The notes under the pieces: model-generated
The model's input: only the letters and a program-made list of their open reading frames with translations
What the model was told of the DNA's origin: nothing
Databases searched by the model: none
Part shown: positions 1 to 6,735 of the stretch, piece after piece
Layout: each line of letters opens with the position of its first letter
How positions within the stretch are numbered: the first letter of the stretch is position 1
Position numbers and translations under genes: made by a program
DNA from: Aliikangiella marina
GTDB taxonomy: Bacteria > Pseudomonadota > Gammaproteobacteria > Enterobacterales > Kangiellaceae
Length of the DNA: 64,000 nucleotides
Direction of reading: 5' to 3'
Assembly: GCF_007004765.1 (NCBI RefSeq)
Contig: NZ_VIKR01000006.1
Span: 1-64,000 of the forward strand

Positions 1-61
1 GTGTGTAAGTGCTGTGAGGCATTGAGCTAACTGGTACTAATGATCCGTGTGGCTTGACCAT
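1..61 (+). rRNA. 23S ribosomal RNA, 3' end only
   Basis: The first ~60 bases match the conserved 3' terminus of bacterial 23S rRNA: the stretch around GAGCTAACTGGTACTAATGA followed by the closing GGCTTGACC. The rest of the gene lies left of the window. A 5S gene follows after ~145 bp with no tRNA between them, so this is the distal end of an rRNA operon read on the plus strand. The exact 3' base is estimated. Confidence 0.93.
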
Positions 62-204
62 ATAACACCCAAGCGGTTTTATAGCTGTTAGAGTGATTAT
101 GTGAAGCGACTAGAATTGATAAGAAGATAAGATTATCTTTGCAAGCTTGACTCGTTAATCTTAATTGTGAACGTAAAGAATTAGGCAACCTGCCTTACAG
201 GTTT

Positions 205-323
205 TGCCTGGTGATATTAGCGAACGGGAACCACCTGACTCCATCTCGAACTCAGAAGTGAAAACGTTCAGCGCCGATGATAGTGTGGGGCTTCCCCATG
301 TGAAAGTAGGTCAACGCCAGGCA
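205..323 (+). rRNA. rrf: 5S ribosomal RNA
   Basis: The ~119-nt stretch starts TGCCTGG and ends CGCCAGGCA, which pair as helix I. Inside are the invariant 5S blocks CCACCTGACTCCAT, CGAACTCAGAAGTGAAA and GCGCCGATGATAGTGTGGGG. Its position downstream of the 23S tail and just before a terminator fits the last gene of an rRNA operon. Ends are set from the helix I pairing. Confidence 0.95.
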
Positions 324-336
324 TTTAATTTAAGAT

Positions 337-365
337 AAAGCCCAGCCGAAAGGTTGGGCTTTTTC
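337..365 (+). terminator. rRNA operon terminator
   Basis: AGCCCAGCC and GGTTGGGCT form a 9-bp stem (one G-U pair) with a GAAA-like loop and a T-run, 14 bp after the 5S gene. Confidence 0.9.
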
Positions 366-600
366 GTTTAGGAAGCCCCGTTTTTTTATTGTGTGGGACT
401 TGCGAGGCGTCGCACCGCCCATGTGATAAATCTGCCGGGAGCAGATTTAAACAGCGGAGGAACGACGCTGGCCCGAAGGGTGGAGGGCAGGAAGCCCGGA
501 ATAAAGTAGGTCACAATCTGTTGCTCCTTCACAGACTGCATTCCGTCCATCCATGGACATAAACGCCAGGCCGAAACGTCGGACCGATTTAATTAAAGAC
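366..600. repeat. Intergenic element with interrupted 5S-tail copy
   Basis: This 235-bp stretch has no credible gene. It holds hairpins, the clearest being AAATCTGC/GCAGATTT at 428-448 and GTCCAT/ATGGAC near 545-558. Two pieces of the 5S 3' end recur in order: AAAGTAGGTCA at 503-513 (303-313 in the real gene) and AACGCCAGGC at 562-571 (313-322). About 48 unrelated bases separate them. A second copy of the rRNA terminator follows, preceded by a TTTAATT-like leader as in the first copy. I read it as a vestigial second 5S end invaded by a small structured element. Confidence 0.55.
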
Positions 601-630
601 AAAGCCCAGCCAAAAGGTTGGGCTTTTTTT
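601..630 (+). terminator. Second copy of the rRNA terminator
   Basis: AGCCCAGCC/GGTTGGGCT hairpin plus T7, almost identical to the terminator at 337-365 and preceded by a similar TTTAATT leader. A duplicated end of the rRNA operon. Confidence 0.85.
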
Positions 631-739
631 ATGCCTGGAAGGTTTAGGTATTGAGGATTAACCATTAACTTTTAGTATTATGGTTGAGTAGATTACTTAT
701 TGAGTAGCACTGAAAGAAGATAAAGAATATTGATAGAAA

Positions 740-763
740 CAAAAAAGCTCCATATAGGAGCTT
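740..763 (-). terminator. Terminator of the 792-1154 gene
   Basis: AAGCTCC (745-751) pairs with GGAGCTT (757-763). Read on the minus strand the hairpin is followed by a T-run, 29 bp after the stop codon of the hypothetical gene. Confidence 0.75.
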
Positions 764-791
764 AGTTCGAACCGGCAAATCCTTCAAAAGC

Positions 792-1154
792 TTACGGCAT
801 TTGAATTTGCGAGCCTCCACCTTGGCCTGGAACAACTATTTTGGATGCTTGCTCTCTTTGATATTCCTGAATTTCTTTCATGGTTTTTTCCATACTTTCT
901 TGCGCTGCATCGCCAAACATTTCGATAGCGCCGGCCAAGCTTTCAGCTTCTAATTCAAAGTTTAGAGGAAGTGGGCCCGCTGGTGTCATCACTTGAGTTT
1001 GTCCAAAATAGGCGACTTTACGACTTGTATCTTGATTTCCTTCTGCGTCAACTGGCGTTAGTATTCTAATACTTCCTATTTTCTGATCGGTGATAACTTC
1101 TTCTTTGACTAAAGAGTCGATGTCTAACTTAATCTCTGGGAGTTCTTGACTCAT
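792..1154 (-). CDS. Small acidic hypothetical protein, 120 aa
   Basis: I do not recognise the family. The 120-residue product is acidic in its first two thirds. Residues 25-80 look beta-rich (RILTPVDAEG, KVAYFGQTQVMTPAGPLPLNF), followed by a helix (residues ~70-105) rich in E, K and Q and a Gly-rich tail ending IQMP. There is no signal peptide or membrane segment, so it should be cytoplasmic. It is a monocistronic minus-strand gene with its own terminator, divergent from the GIY-YIG gene. Codon use is like the neighbours and the start ATG is the only sensible one. Confidence 0.75.
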   Translation of the reverse strand: MSQELPEIKLDIDSLVKEEVITDQKIGSIRILTPVDAEGNQDTSRKVAYFGQTQVMTPAGPLPLNFELEAESLAGAIEMFGDAAQESMEKTMKEIQEYQREQASKIVVPGQGGGSQIQMP

Positions 1155-1278
1155 ACTTGGTTACTCTTAAAACAATAAAAATATCATTATAAATTACCCG
1201 AAGTTTAAATACTATGAAAGCGCTTGTCGGTATTAGAGGTGTGTGAGAGTATTTGTGTCAGTCTTTTATACATGAGTA

Positions 1279-1578
1279 ATGGTTATTAGCTGGTTCATAT
1301 ATATCATCGAGGCACAAAATGGCAGTTTGTACACGGGAATCACAACTGACGTACAAAGAAGATGGCGAGAGCACCAAGGTATGGGAGCAAAGTCTGCTAA
1401 AGCTGCTAAGTTTTTTCGAACAAGTAAGCCGAAATCGATATTATATATAGAGCTGGCAAAAGATCGCTCTGAAGCAAGCAAGAAAGAAGCTCAGATCAAG
1501 AAGCTTACAAAGCAAAAGAAACTCGCATTAGTCAAATCGTCTGGAAATAAAATAAATGAATTCAAATTCAATCAATGA
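1279..1578 (+). CDS. GIY-YIG domain protein, 99 aa (YhbQ-like)
   Basis: A short single-domain GIY-YIG nuclease-fold protein. The signature is split across residues 6-20: WFIYIIEAQNGSLYTGIT, where YII and YTG correspond to GIY and YIG. It continues with R27 and the helix WREHQ. The lysine-rich C terminus (AQIKKLTKQKKLALV) is typical of the YhbQ/UPF0213 group, which is ~95-100 aa. The group is proposed to act on DNA, but a cellular role is not established for most members. The last 23 bp overlap the start of the SprT-like gene, suggesting translational coupling. Another ATG five bases upstream is out of frame. Confidence 0.88.
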   Translation: MVISWFIYIIEAQNGSLYTGITTDVQRRWREHQGMGAKSAKAAKFFRTSKPKSILYIELAKDRSEASKKEAQIKKLTKQKKLALVKSSGNKINEFKFNQ

Positions 1579-2119
1579 GTTGCTCGCACAGACTAAAGTT
1601 GAATTGCTCATTGATTCCATAAAAGCTCGTCTAATATCAGAATATCCATTCTTGAGGAACTGGTCAGTAGGGTTTGATAAAGCAAAACGTCGTGCTGGTG
1701 TTTGTAGGATTCATGAGAAACGAATCTCGATTAGTTTGTGGCACATTAAGCATAACTCTGAAGCGGTTTATACCGACACTATCTTACATGAATTCGCCCA
1801 TGCGATTGCTTATGAGCTATATCAAGAGATTGGTCATGGTCCATTATGGAAATCTATCGCCAAAGATATTGGCGCCTTACCTAAATCAGTTGGTCGTTTC
1901 TCACTGCCGGGTGCACCATGGCAATTAGTTTGTTGTGACTTTATCAATGAATCAGTCGAACGAGTTGCTCCGAGGTTTCGGCGTAACAGCAAGATAAAAA
2001 ACTATTATTTAAAAGGGAGACCAGAAACAGAAGGAAACTTATATTTTGTCTGTTCTGAAGAGTTAGCGCTGTTTGAAGAACGGCTAATGGAATTTCGAGA
2101 GATTTCGTTTTATCAGTAG
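1556..2119 (+). CDS. SprT-like zinc metalloprotease-fold protein
   Basis: A 187-residue SprT-like domain protein. The zinc motif HEFAH is at residues 78-82, and a third likely ligand is H94 in GHGPLWK, the usual SprT arrangement HExxH-x(n)-HG..W. Eukaryotic relatives (Spartan) digest DNA-protein crosslinks; bacterial members are uncharacterised. The C-terminal half has only scattered Cys (CC at 126-127, C166), so a canonical zinc ribbon is not evident. It overlaps the GIY-YIG gene by 23 bp, so the two are probably co-transcribed. No clear terminator follows. Confidence 0.82.
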   Translation: MNSNSINELLAQTKVELLIDSIKARLISEYPFLRNWSVGFDKAKRRAGVCRIHEKRISISLWHIKHNSEAVYTDTILHEFAHAIAYELYQEIGHGPLWKSIAKDIGALPKSVGRFSLPGAPWQLVCCDFINESVERVAPRFRRNSKIKNYYLKGRPETEGNLYFVCSEELALFEERLMEFREISFYQ

Positions 2120-2248
2120 ATGACAACAAAGTGTTTTGGAAAGACAAAAACACAGCCGCGATTAATAATTCGAGATTTATTACCGGTTGAATAGAGTATT
2201 AATCATTCAAAAAGGTAATAAATCTCTTACTTTGTCACTAATCATATA

Positions 2249-2560
2249 TTATGCTGCCGCGGAAAATTTCTGAATCGTAAGTGGTCTACGCTCAGGATTG
2301 ACCGCATTTGAAAATTCTTTAATTTCATTGATTTGACTCATGATAGAAAAGGCTTTTTCAAGCACAACTCGACCTTCTTCAGTAATACCAATCAAATTTT
2401 TTCCATTTCTGGCAAATATCTGGATACCTAATTCATCTTCTAGCAAACGTAGCTGCTTGCTTACACCTGGCTGGGATGTGTAAAGCCGCTCGGATGCTTG
2501 AGTGATATTTAGTCCACTCTCCGCGATTGCTAAAATAAACCTGAGTTGTTGTAGTTTCAT
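2249..2560 (-). CDS. LysR-type DNA-binding domain only (truncated CysB-like)
   Basis: 103 residues containing a complete LysR winged-helix domain. It matches the N terminus of CysB/Cbl regulators: MKLQQLRFILAIAESGLNIT, then LYTSQPGVSKQLRLLEDELG, then the wing IFARNGK. CysB-family proteins are ~320 aa with a C-terminal inducer-binding domain. Here the frame stops after residue 103 in QKFSAAA, and I see no continuation in the next 130 bp. Either a 3' truncation left a pseudogene, or it is a stand-alone DNA-binding protein that could compete with a full-length CysB elsewhere. The start is firm from the family N terminus. Confidence 0.75.
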   Translation of the reverse strand: MKLQQLRFILAIAESGLNITQASERLYTSQPGVSKQLRLLEDELGIQIFARNGKNLIGITEEGRVVLEKAFSIMSQINEIKEFSNAVNPERRPLTIQKFSAAA

Positions 2561-2624
2561 TTTTTTGGTTCCTTCTGTCGTTAGTATCTAAAGTTAAGGT
2601 TAGTTTTTTGGTAAATATTCAGAG

Positions 2625-2664
2625 CAAAAAAAAACGCCACTTAGTTGACTGAGTGGCGTTTTTC
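2625..2664. terminator. Strong bidirectional terminator
   Basis: AACGCCACT (2633-2641) pairs with AGTGGCGTT (2652-2660), with a long A-run on the left and a T-run on the right. On the minus strand it ends the transcript of the 49-codon ORF at 2688-2837. Confidence 0.85.
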
Positions 2665-2687
2665 GAGAATTCTCTTTTAAACTTGCG

Positions 2688-2837
2688 TCAAGTGGACGCC
2701 ACCCAGTCTCTATGTTTTTTGGTAAAGAGCATGTGCTTAAACATAGAGATTAACCACGCACATGCACCCGAGTTCACAGGCTTAATAATGCTTGCGACTG
2801 CTGTCATGTATTGATATGTGGTCGGTTGAGTGTTCAT
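2688..2837 (-). CDS. Possible 49-aa small protein
   Basis: An ATG-initiated minus-strand frame of 49 codons reads MNTQPTTYQYMTAVASIIKP, continues with ACAWLISMFKHMLF, and ends KKHRDWVAST. It has a short hydrophobic/amphipathic middle and a basic C-terminal part. A strong T-tailed terminator lies 24 bp after its stop and no longer ORF competes, so the stretch is organised like a real small gene. The ribosome site is weak (only AAGACG before the ATG). I do not recognise the family; the compact W/R-rich end recalls short DUF1127-like proteins but the match is not convincing. Confidence 0.45.
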   Translation of the reverse strand: MNTQPTTYQYMTAVASIIKPVNSGACAWLISMFKHMLFTKKHRDWVAST

Positions 2838-2985
2838 CGTCTTAATTCGTGTTTGTCTTAAATAATTTTTTTAATCGCTATATAAATTAAAGATTGCTTC
2901 TAATAAAGTTATACAATTGTTGGCCCAATGCCTTAGTTACCGCAAGTTATATCACTGCCGGTTTTAGGACGTCAAGCACAGTTAA

Positions 2986-3042
2986 ATAACGAAAAGTTAT
3001 ATTGTTAATGTTTTGTTTGTTCGGCATAACGAAAAATTATGC
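2986..3042. promoter_or_regulatory. Two tandem palindromes upstream of asd
   Basis: The 370 bp before asd contain no gene. Two related inverted repeats stand out: ATAAC-GAAAA-GTTAT (2986-3000) and GCATAA-CGAAAAA-TTATGC (3024-3042). They share TAACGAAAA and their centres are 40 bp apart, about four helical turns. They look like paired operator sites for the asd-lysC-lysA operon. The binding protein is unknown. Confidence 0.4.
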
Positions 3043-3208
3043 GTTTTATCGCTATCTTTGCTATATCCTAGCGCGCGGATTTTAAGCATTTTGATACAAT
3101 CGAGCAGGTGTAAGCGAGTTCAAAAAATGTTCTCCAGCGAAACACAATGCTATAATCCACACGTTTTTATATACTTAAACTCAATACAAATCAAAGGCTT
3201 ATTTAGAA

Positions 3209-4219
3209 ATGACTCGTTATAACGTTACCATTGTTGGTGCAACTGGTGCTGTTGGCCAGGAGCTGATTCGAATTCTTGCGCTTCGCGAGTTTCCAATTAA
3301 AAAGATAACGTTACTCGCTTCTAAACGCTCTGCAGGTAAAAAAGTTGAATCAGCGTTAGGTGAGCTGACGATCGAAGCATTTTCGATTGATAAGTTTGAG
3401 AATCAGGACTTCGTGTTTTTTGCGACAAATGGCGATCATGCAAAAGAGTTTGCTCCTCACGCCGCGGCAAAAGGTGCCGTTGTAATCGACAACTCGAGTG
3501 CCTTTAGACTAGATGAGGACGTACCGCTCGTCGTCCCAGAGGTAAATCCCAAGGCCGCTTTCCAACACCAAGGGATCATTGCTAATCCAAATTGTTCCAC
3601 TATCCAGATGGTTGTTGCGCTCAATCCGATACATCAATATTCAAGGATTAAGCGAATTGTTGTATCAACCTATCAAGCTGTTTCAGGGGCTGGTCAAGAA
3701 GCAATTACCGAATTGATGACGCAATTGAAAGCAGTCATCAACAACGAGCCTGCTCAGGTTGAACAATTTACCAAACAAATAGCGTTAAACGTAATCCCGC
3801 ATATCGATGTGTTCCAGGAAAACGGCTACACCAAAGAAGAAATGAAGATGGTTAAAGAGTCGTGGAAAATTTTTGATGATCCCGATATCAAGATAAGCGC
3901 TAATTGTGTTCGAGTTCCCGTTATTAGAGCCCATTCTGAGGCGATTAACATTGAGACGGATTCCTATGTTGGCGAGGCCAAGGCAAGAGCGCTTTTAGAA
4001 GCGGCTCAAGACATTACTGTCATCGATGAACGTGAGAACGGTGGCTATCCAACTCCATTAGAAGTCTCCGAGAAAATGGATACCTATGTCGGACGAATTC
4101 GCGAGGATATTTCCTGTGAAAATGGGCTTGCTCTTTGGTGCGTTGCCGATCAACTATGGAAAGGCGCTGCGCTCAACGCGGTTCAAATAGCTGAATTGTT
4201 AGTTAGGGGCGAGCAATGA
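3209..4219 (+). CDS. asd: Aspartate-semialdehyde dehydrogenase
   Basis: Reduces aspartyl phosphate to aspartate semialdehyde with NADPH, the branch-point step toward lysine/diaminopimelate, threonine and methionine. At 336 aa it is the shorter Asd type. The Rossmann motif GATGAVGQE is at residues 10-18; the catalytic Cys is C129 in NPNCST; a conserved His follows in RVPVIRAHSE (~H242). The ATG start directly precedes the nucleotide-binding strand. The stop overlaps the aspartokinase start in ATGA, so it is translationally coupled to lysC. It is first in an asd-lysC-lysA operon controlled from the palindrome-rich region upstream. Confidence 0.96.
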   Translation: MTRYNVTIVGATGAVGQELIRILALREFPIKKITLLASKRSAGKKVESALGELTIEAFSIDKFENQDFVFFATNGDHAKEFAPHAAAKGAVVIDNSSAFRLDEDVPLVVPEVNPKAAFQHQGIIANPNCSTIQMVVALNPIHQYSRIKRIVVSTYQAVSGAGQEAITELMTQLKAVINNEPAQVEQFTKQIALNVIPHIDVFQENGYTKEEMKMVKESWKIFDDPDIKISANCVRVPVIRAHSEAINIETDSYVGEAKARALLEAAQDITVIDERENGGYPTPLEVSEKMDTYVGRIREDISCENGLALWCVADQLWKGAALNAVQIAELLVRGEQ

Positions 4220-5532
4220 AAGTTTTAAAGTTTGGAGGGACTTCGCTTGGTGATGCCGGGCGGATGAAAAATGTTGCCGAAATCGTAAGTCGACAAGGCC
4301 GTGTTGTCGTCGTTCTGTCGGCGATTGCCGGCACAACGGATTCTTTGGTAAAGATAGCGGAAGCCTACAAACACGGTGAGCTGAATCAAGTCAAATCGAT
4401 AGTTGAAGTTTTGTTAAAACATTATCAAAGGTATGTCGATAACCTATTTGAGCAAGAGAGCAACAAGCAAACAGCAATGACTTTTGTTGAGTCTCAATTT
4501 GCCGAGCTAGTCGAGGCAAACATCGAAACAGCGACTAGTGCGATAGAGTTTCATATTCTAGCTAAAGGTGAAGTCATTTCAACTGAGCTTTTTGCACTTT
4601 ATTGCGAAGAAAATGGTTTGAATGCCAAACTACTTTATTCGTTAGACTTTCTTCGTTTGACTCAAGAGAACTCTCCTGATGAAGCGTATTTGTCCGAGCA
4701 CCTTAATCGGATCTTAACTGGTCATGAAAACACGGATATTTTTGTCGCTCAAGGGTTTATTTGCCGTAACGCATTTGGTGAAGTTTCGAACTTAAAACGC
4801 GGTGGAAGTGATTATTCCGCTTCTCTTTTTGGCGCTGCGATTAATGCCCAAGAAGTGCAGATTTGGACCGACATTGATGGAATGCATAACAATGACCCTC
4901 GATTCGTTAAAAATACCACACCAATTCGAGAGCTTTCTTTTGATGAAGCTGCGGAGCTAGCATATTTTGGTGCGAAGATTCTTCACCCAAGTTCGATTAA
5001 GCCCGCTCGACGAAAAAATATTCCAGTGAGGCTATTAAATACTTTACAGCCGGATGCAACTGGTACGTTGATTTCTAGCGAATCTAATAATGCGAATATA
5101 AAAGCGGTTGCCGCAAAAAGTGGGATAACGGCGATTAAAATTCGTTCCAGTGAGATGTTGCAAGCGCCGGGTTTTTTGCGTCGAGTATTTGAAGTATTTG
5201 AACTGTATCATACTTCTATTGATGTCATTACCACTTCAGAAGTTGCCGTTTCAGTGACCATTGATGATACTACTTATCTCGAATCTATCGTTAAGACGCT
5301 TAACGAGTTTGGCAATGTGGACGTGGATGAGAATTTAAGTATTATTTGTGTTGTTGGCGATTTTGTCGCAGAGAGTACGGGGATTGCGTCAAGAGTTATT
5401 CGAGCGCTTGAAGCATTTCCAATTCGAATGATCTCATATGGTGGTAGTGCCCATAACATTACATTATTGATTTCTGAAGATGTCAGAGTAAAAGCCTTAC
5501 AAGCTTTACATGAGGGGTTGTTCGATGTTTAG
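4216..5532 (+). CDS. lysC: Monofunctional aspartate kinase
   Basis: Phosphorylates aspartate with ATP, the first step of the aspartate amino-acid family. The 438-residue protein starts MKVLKFGGTSLGDAGRMKNV, with the kinase motif KFGGTS at 5-10. Later come FICRNAFGE, LKRGGSDYSA and WTDIDGMHNNDPR for the aspartate/ATP site. Two ACT regulatory domains fill residues ~295-438, so end-product inhibition is likely. The N-terminal sequence and the insert VKIAEAYKHGELNQV resemble, from memory, Bacteroidota-type kinases more than E. coli LysC. It starts inside the asd stop and its last codons overlap the lysA start. Confidence 0.94.
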   Translation: MKVLKFGGTSLGDAGRMKNVAEIVSRQGRVVVVLSAIAGTTDSLVKIAEAYKHGELNQVKSIVEVLLKHYQRYVDNLFEQESNKQTAMTFVESQFAELVEANIETATSAIEFHILAKGEVISTELFALYCEENGLNAKLLYSLDFLRLTQENSPDEAYLSEHLNRILTGHENTDIFVAQGFICRNAFGEVSNLKRGGSDYSASLFGAAINAQEVQIWTDIDGMHNNDPRFVKNTTPIRELSFDEAAELAYFGAKILHPSSIKPARRKNIPVRLLNTLQPDATGTLISSESNNANIKAVAAKSGITAIKIRSSEMLQAPGFLRRVFEVFELYHTSIDVITTSEVAVSVTIDDTTYLESIVKTLNEFGNVDVDENLSIICVVGDFVAESTGIASRVIRALEAFPIRMISYGGSAHNITLLISEDVRVKALQALHEGLFDV

Positions 5533-6676
5533 TCAAGATTTAGTTGAACAATTTAAATTGCGAGAAACCCCATTCTATCACTACGATTTAACTCGACTAC
5601 GCGAGACGATTAAAGTGGTAAAAAGTTTTGCTCAAGAATATGACTTTGATATTCACTATGCAGTTAAAGCGAATAGCAATGAGCCGATTTTACAAGAAAT
5701 TAATCAAGCTGGCTTTGGCGCTGATTGTGTCAGTGGCAACGAAGTAAAACTTGCCGCTAAAGTTGGTTTTGCACCCCAAAGCATATTATTTGCAGGTGTT
5801 GGTAAAACGGATAAAGAAATTAACGAAGCATTAGCAATTGGGATTAAGGCATTTAATTGCGAATCAGTCCAAGAAATTGAAGTAATCAACGAGTTGGCTG
5901 AAAAGGCTAATCAGATTGCCGAAATTTCGCTGCGGATCAATCCAAATGTGGATGCCAAGACTCATAAATATATTACCACGGGCTTAGACGAAAATAAGTT
6001 CGGGATCAACCAGATCGACTTACCTGAGCTAGTGACACGAATCAAAGACTTTAAGCATATTTCGCTAACCGGCTTACATTTTCATATCGGCTCGCAAATT
6101 ACGGATATGAAAGTTTTTCAAGGTCTGTGCTTACGCGTCAATGAAATTCAGAACTGGTTTACCGATCATGGCATTCATATCGAGCATTTAAATCTCGGAG
6201 GAGGGCTTGGTATCGATTATTTGCAGCCTGACGAAAAAGCTATTCCAGATTTCGAAACCTACTTTAATATTTTTCATCAGTTTCTTGAGCGGAAACCGGA
6301 TCAAAAAGTTCATTTTGAGTTAGGGCGCTCAATCGTCGCACAGTGTGGTAATTTGATCTCTCGAGTTGTTTATGTCAAGACAGGTATCAATACTAATTTT
6401 GCAATAGTAGATGCGGGCATGACTGAGTTGATGAGACCGGCCTTGTATCAAAGTTATCATCAAATCGATAACTTGACCTCGCATAGTGATCTCAGGGACT
6501 ACGATGTCGTTGGACCCATTTGTGAATCAACCGATTGTTTTGGAAAATCGGTGGCACTACCGGAAACATCACGTGGCGATATCATTGCTATTCGTAGTGC
6601 TGGAGCTTATGGTGAAGTAATGCGATCACAGTATAATTTGAGAGATCATCATGAAGCTTTTTATAGTCAACTATAA
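5525..6676 (+). CDS. lysA: Diaminopimelate decarboxylase
   Basis: Converts meso-diaminopimelate to L-lysine with PLP. Fold-III decarboxylase motifs are all present: PLP lysine K48 in HYAVKANSN; GADCVSGNE; HFHIGSQ; the glycine loop LGGGLGID; and CESTDC near residue 326, which supplies the active-site Cys of the partner subunit. I chose the ATG at 5525 (MFSQDL) because GAGGGG sits 8 bp upstream and the family begins there; an in-frame ATG at 5510 lacks a site. It overlaps lysC by 8 bp. At 383 aa it is shorter than E. coli LysA (~420) and close to the Bacteroidota type. Confidence 0.95.
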   Translation: MFSQDLVEQFKLRETPFYHYDLTRLRETIKVVKSFAQEYDFDIHYAVKANSNEPILQEINQAGFGADCVSGNEVKLAAKVGFAPQSILFAGVGKTDKEINEALAIGIKAFNCESVQEIEVINELAEKANQIAEISLRINPNVDAKTHKYITTGLDENKFGINQIDLPELVTRIKDFKHISLTGLHFHIGSQITDMKVFQGLCLRVNEIQNWFTDHGIHIEHLNLGGGLGIDYLQPDEKAIPDFETYFNIFHQFLERKPDQKVHFELGRSIVAQCGNLISRVVYVKTGINTNFAIVDAGMTELMRPALYQSYHQIDNLTSHSDLRDYDVVGPICESTDCFGKSVALPETSRGDIIAIRSAGAYGEVMRSQYNLRDHHEAFYSQL

Positions 6677-6691
6677 TAAGCAGAAAAATAA

Positions 6692-6714
6692 AAAGGGCCG
6701 AGAGGCCCTTTTTG
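6692..6714. terminator. Terminator between convergent lysA and hutU
   Basis: AAAGGGCC-GAGA-GGCCCTTT with A and T runs on both sides, so it can serve both operons. Confidence 0.88.
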
Positions 6715-6735
6715 CTGTTACATTAATAGTAAGCG

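Noticed and set aside
447-665. 72-aa minus ORF across the rrn-end element
   Set aside because: It covers the duplicated terminator and the 5S-tail copies, has biased composition and no ribosome site.
1266-1481. 71-aa minus ORF opposite the GIY-YIG gene
   Set aside because: Antisense to a recognised domain; no independent support.
2838-3208. Lysine riboswitch upstream of asd
   Set aside because: Conserved L-box core sequences and the multi-helix junction are not visible; only simple palindromes are present.
3013-3222. 69-aa plus ORF upstream of asd
   Set aside because: Overlaps the palindromic region and the asd start; sequence has no protein-like pattern.
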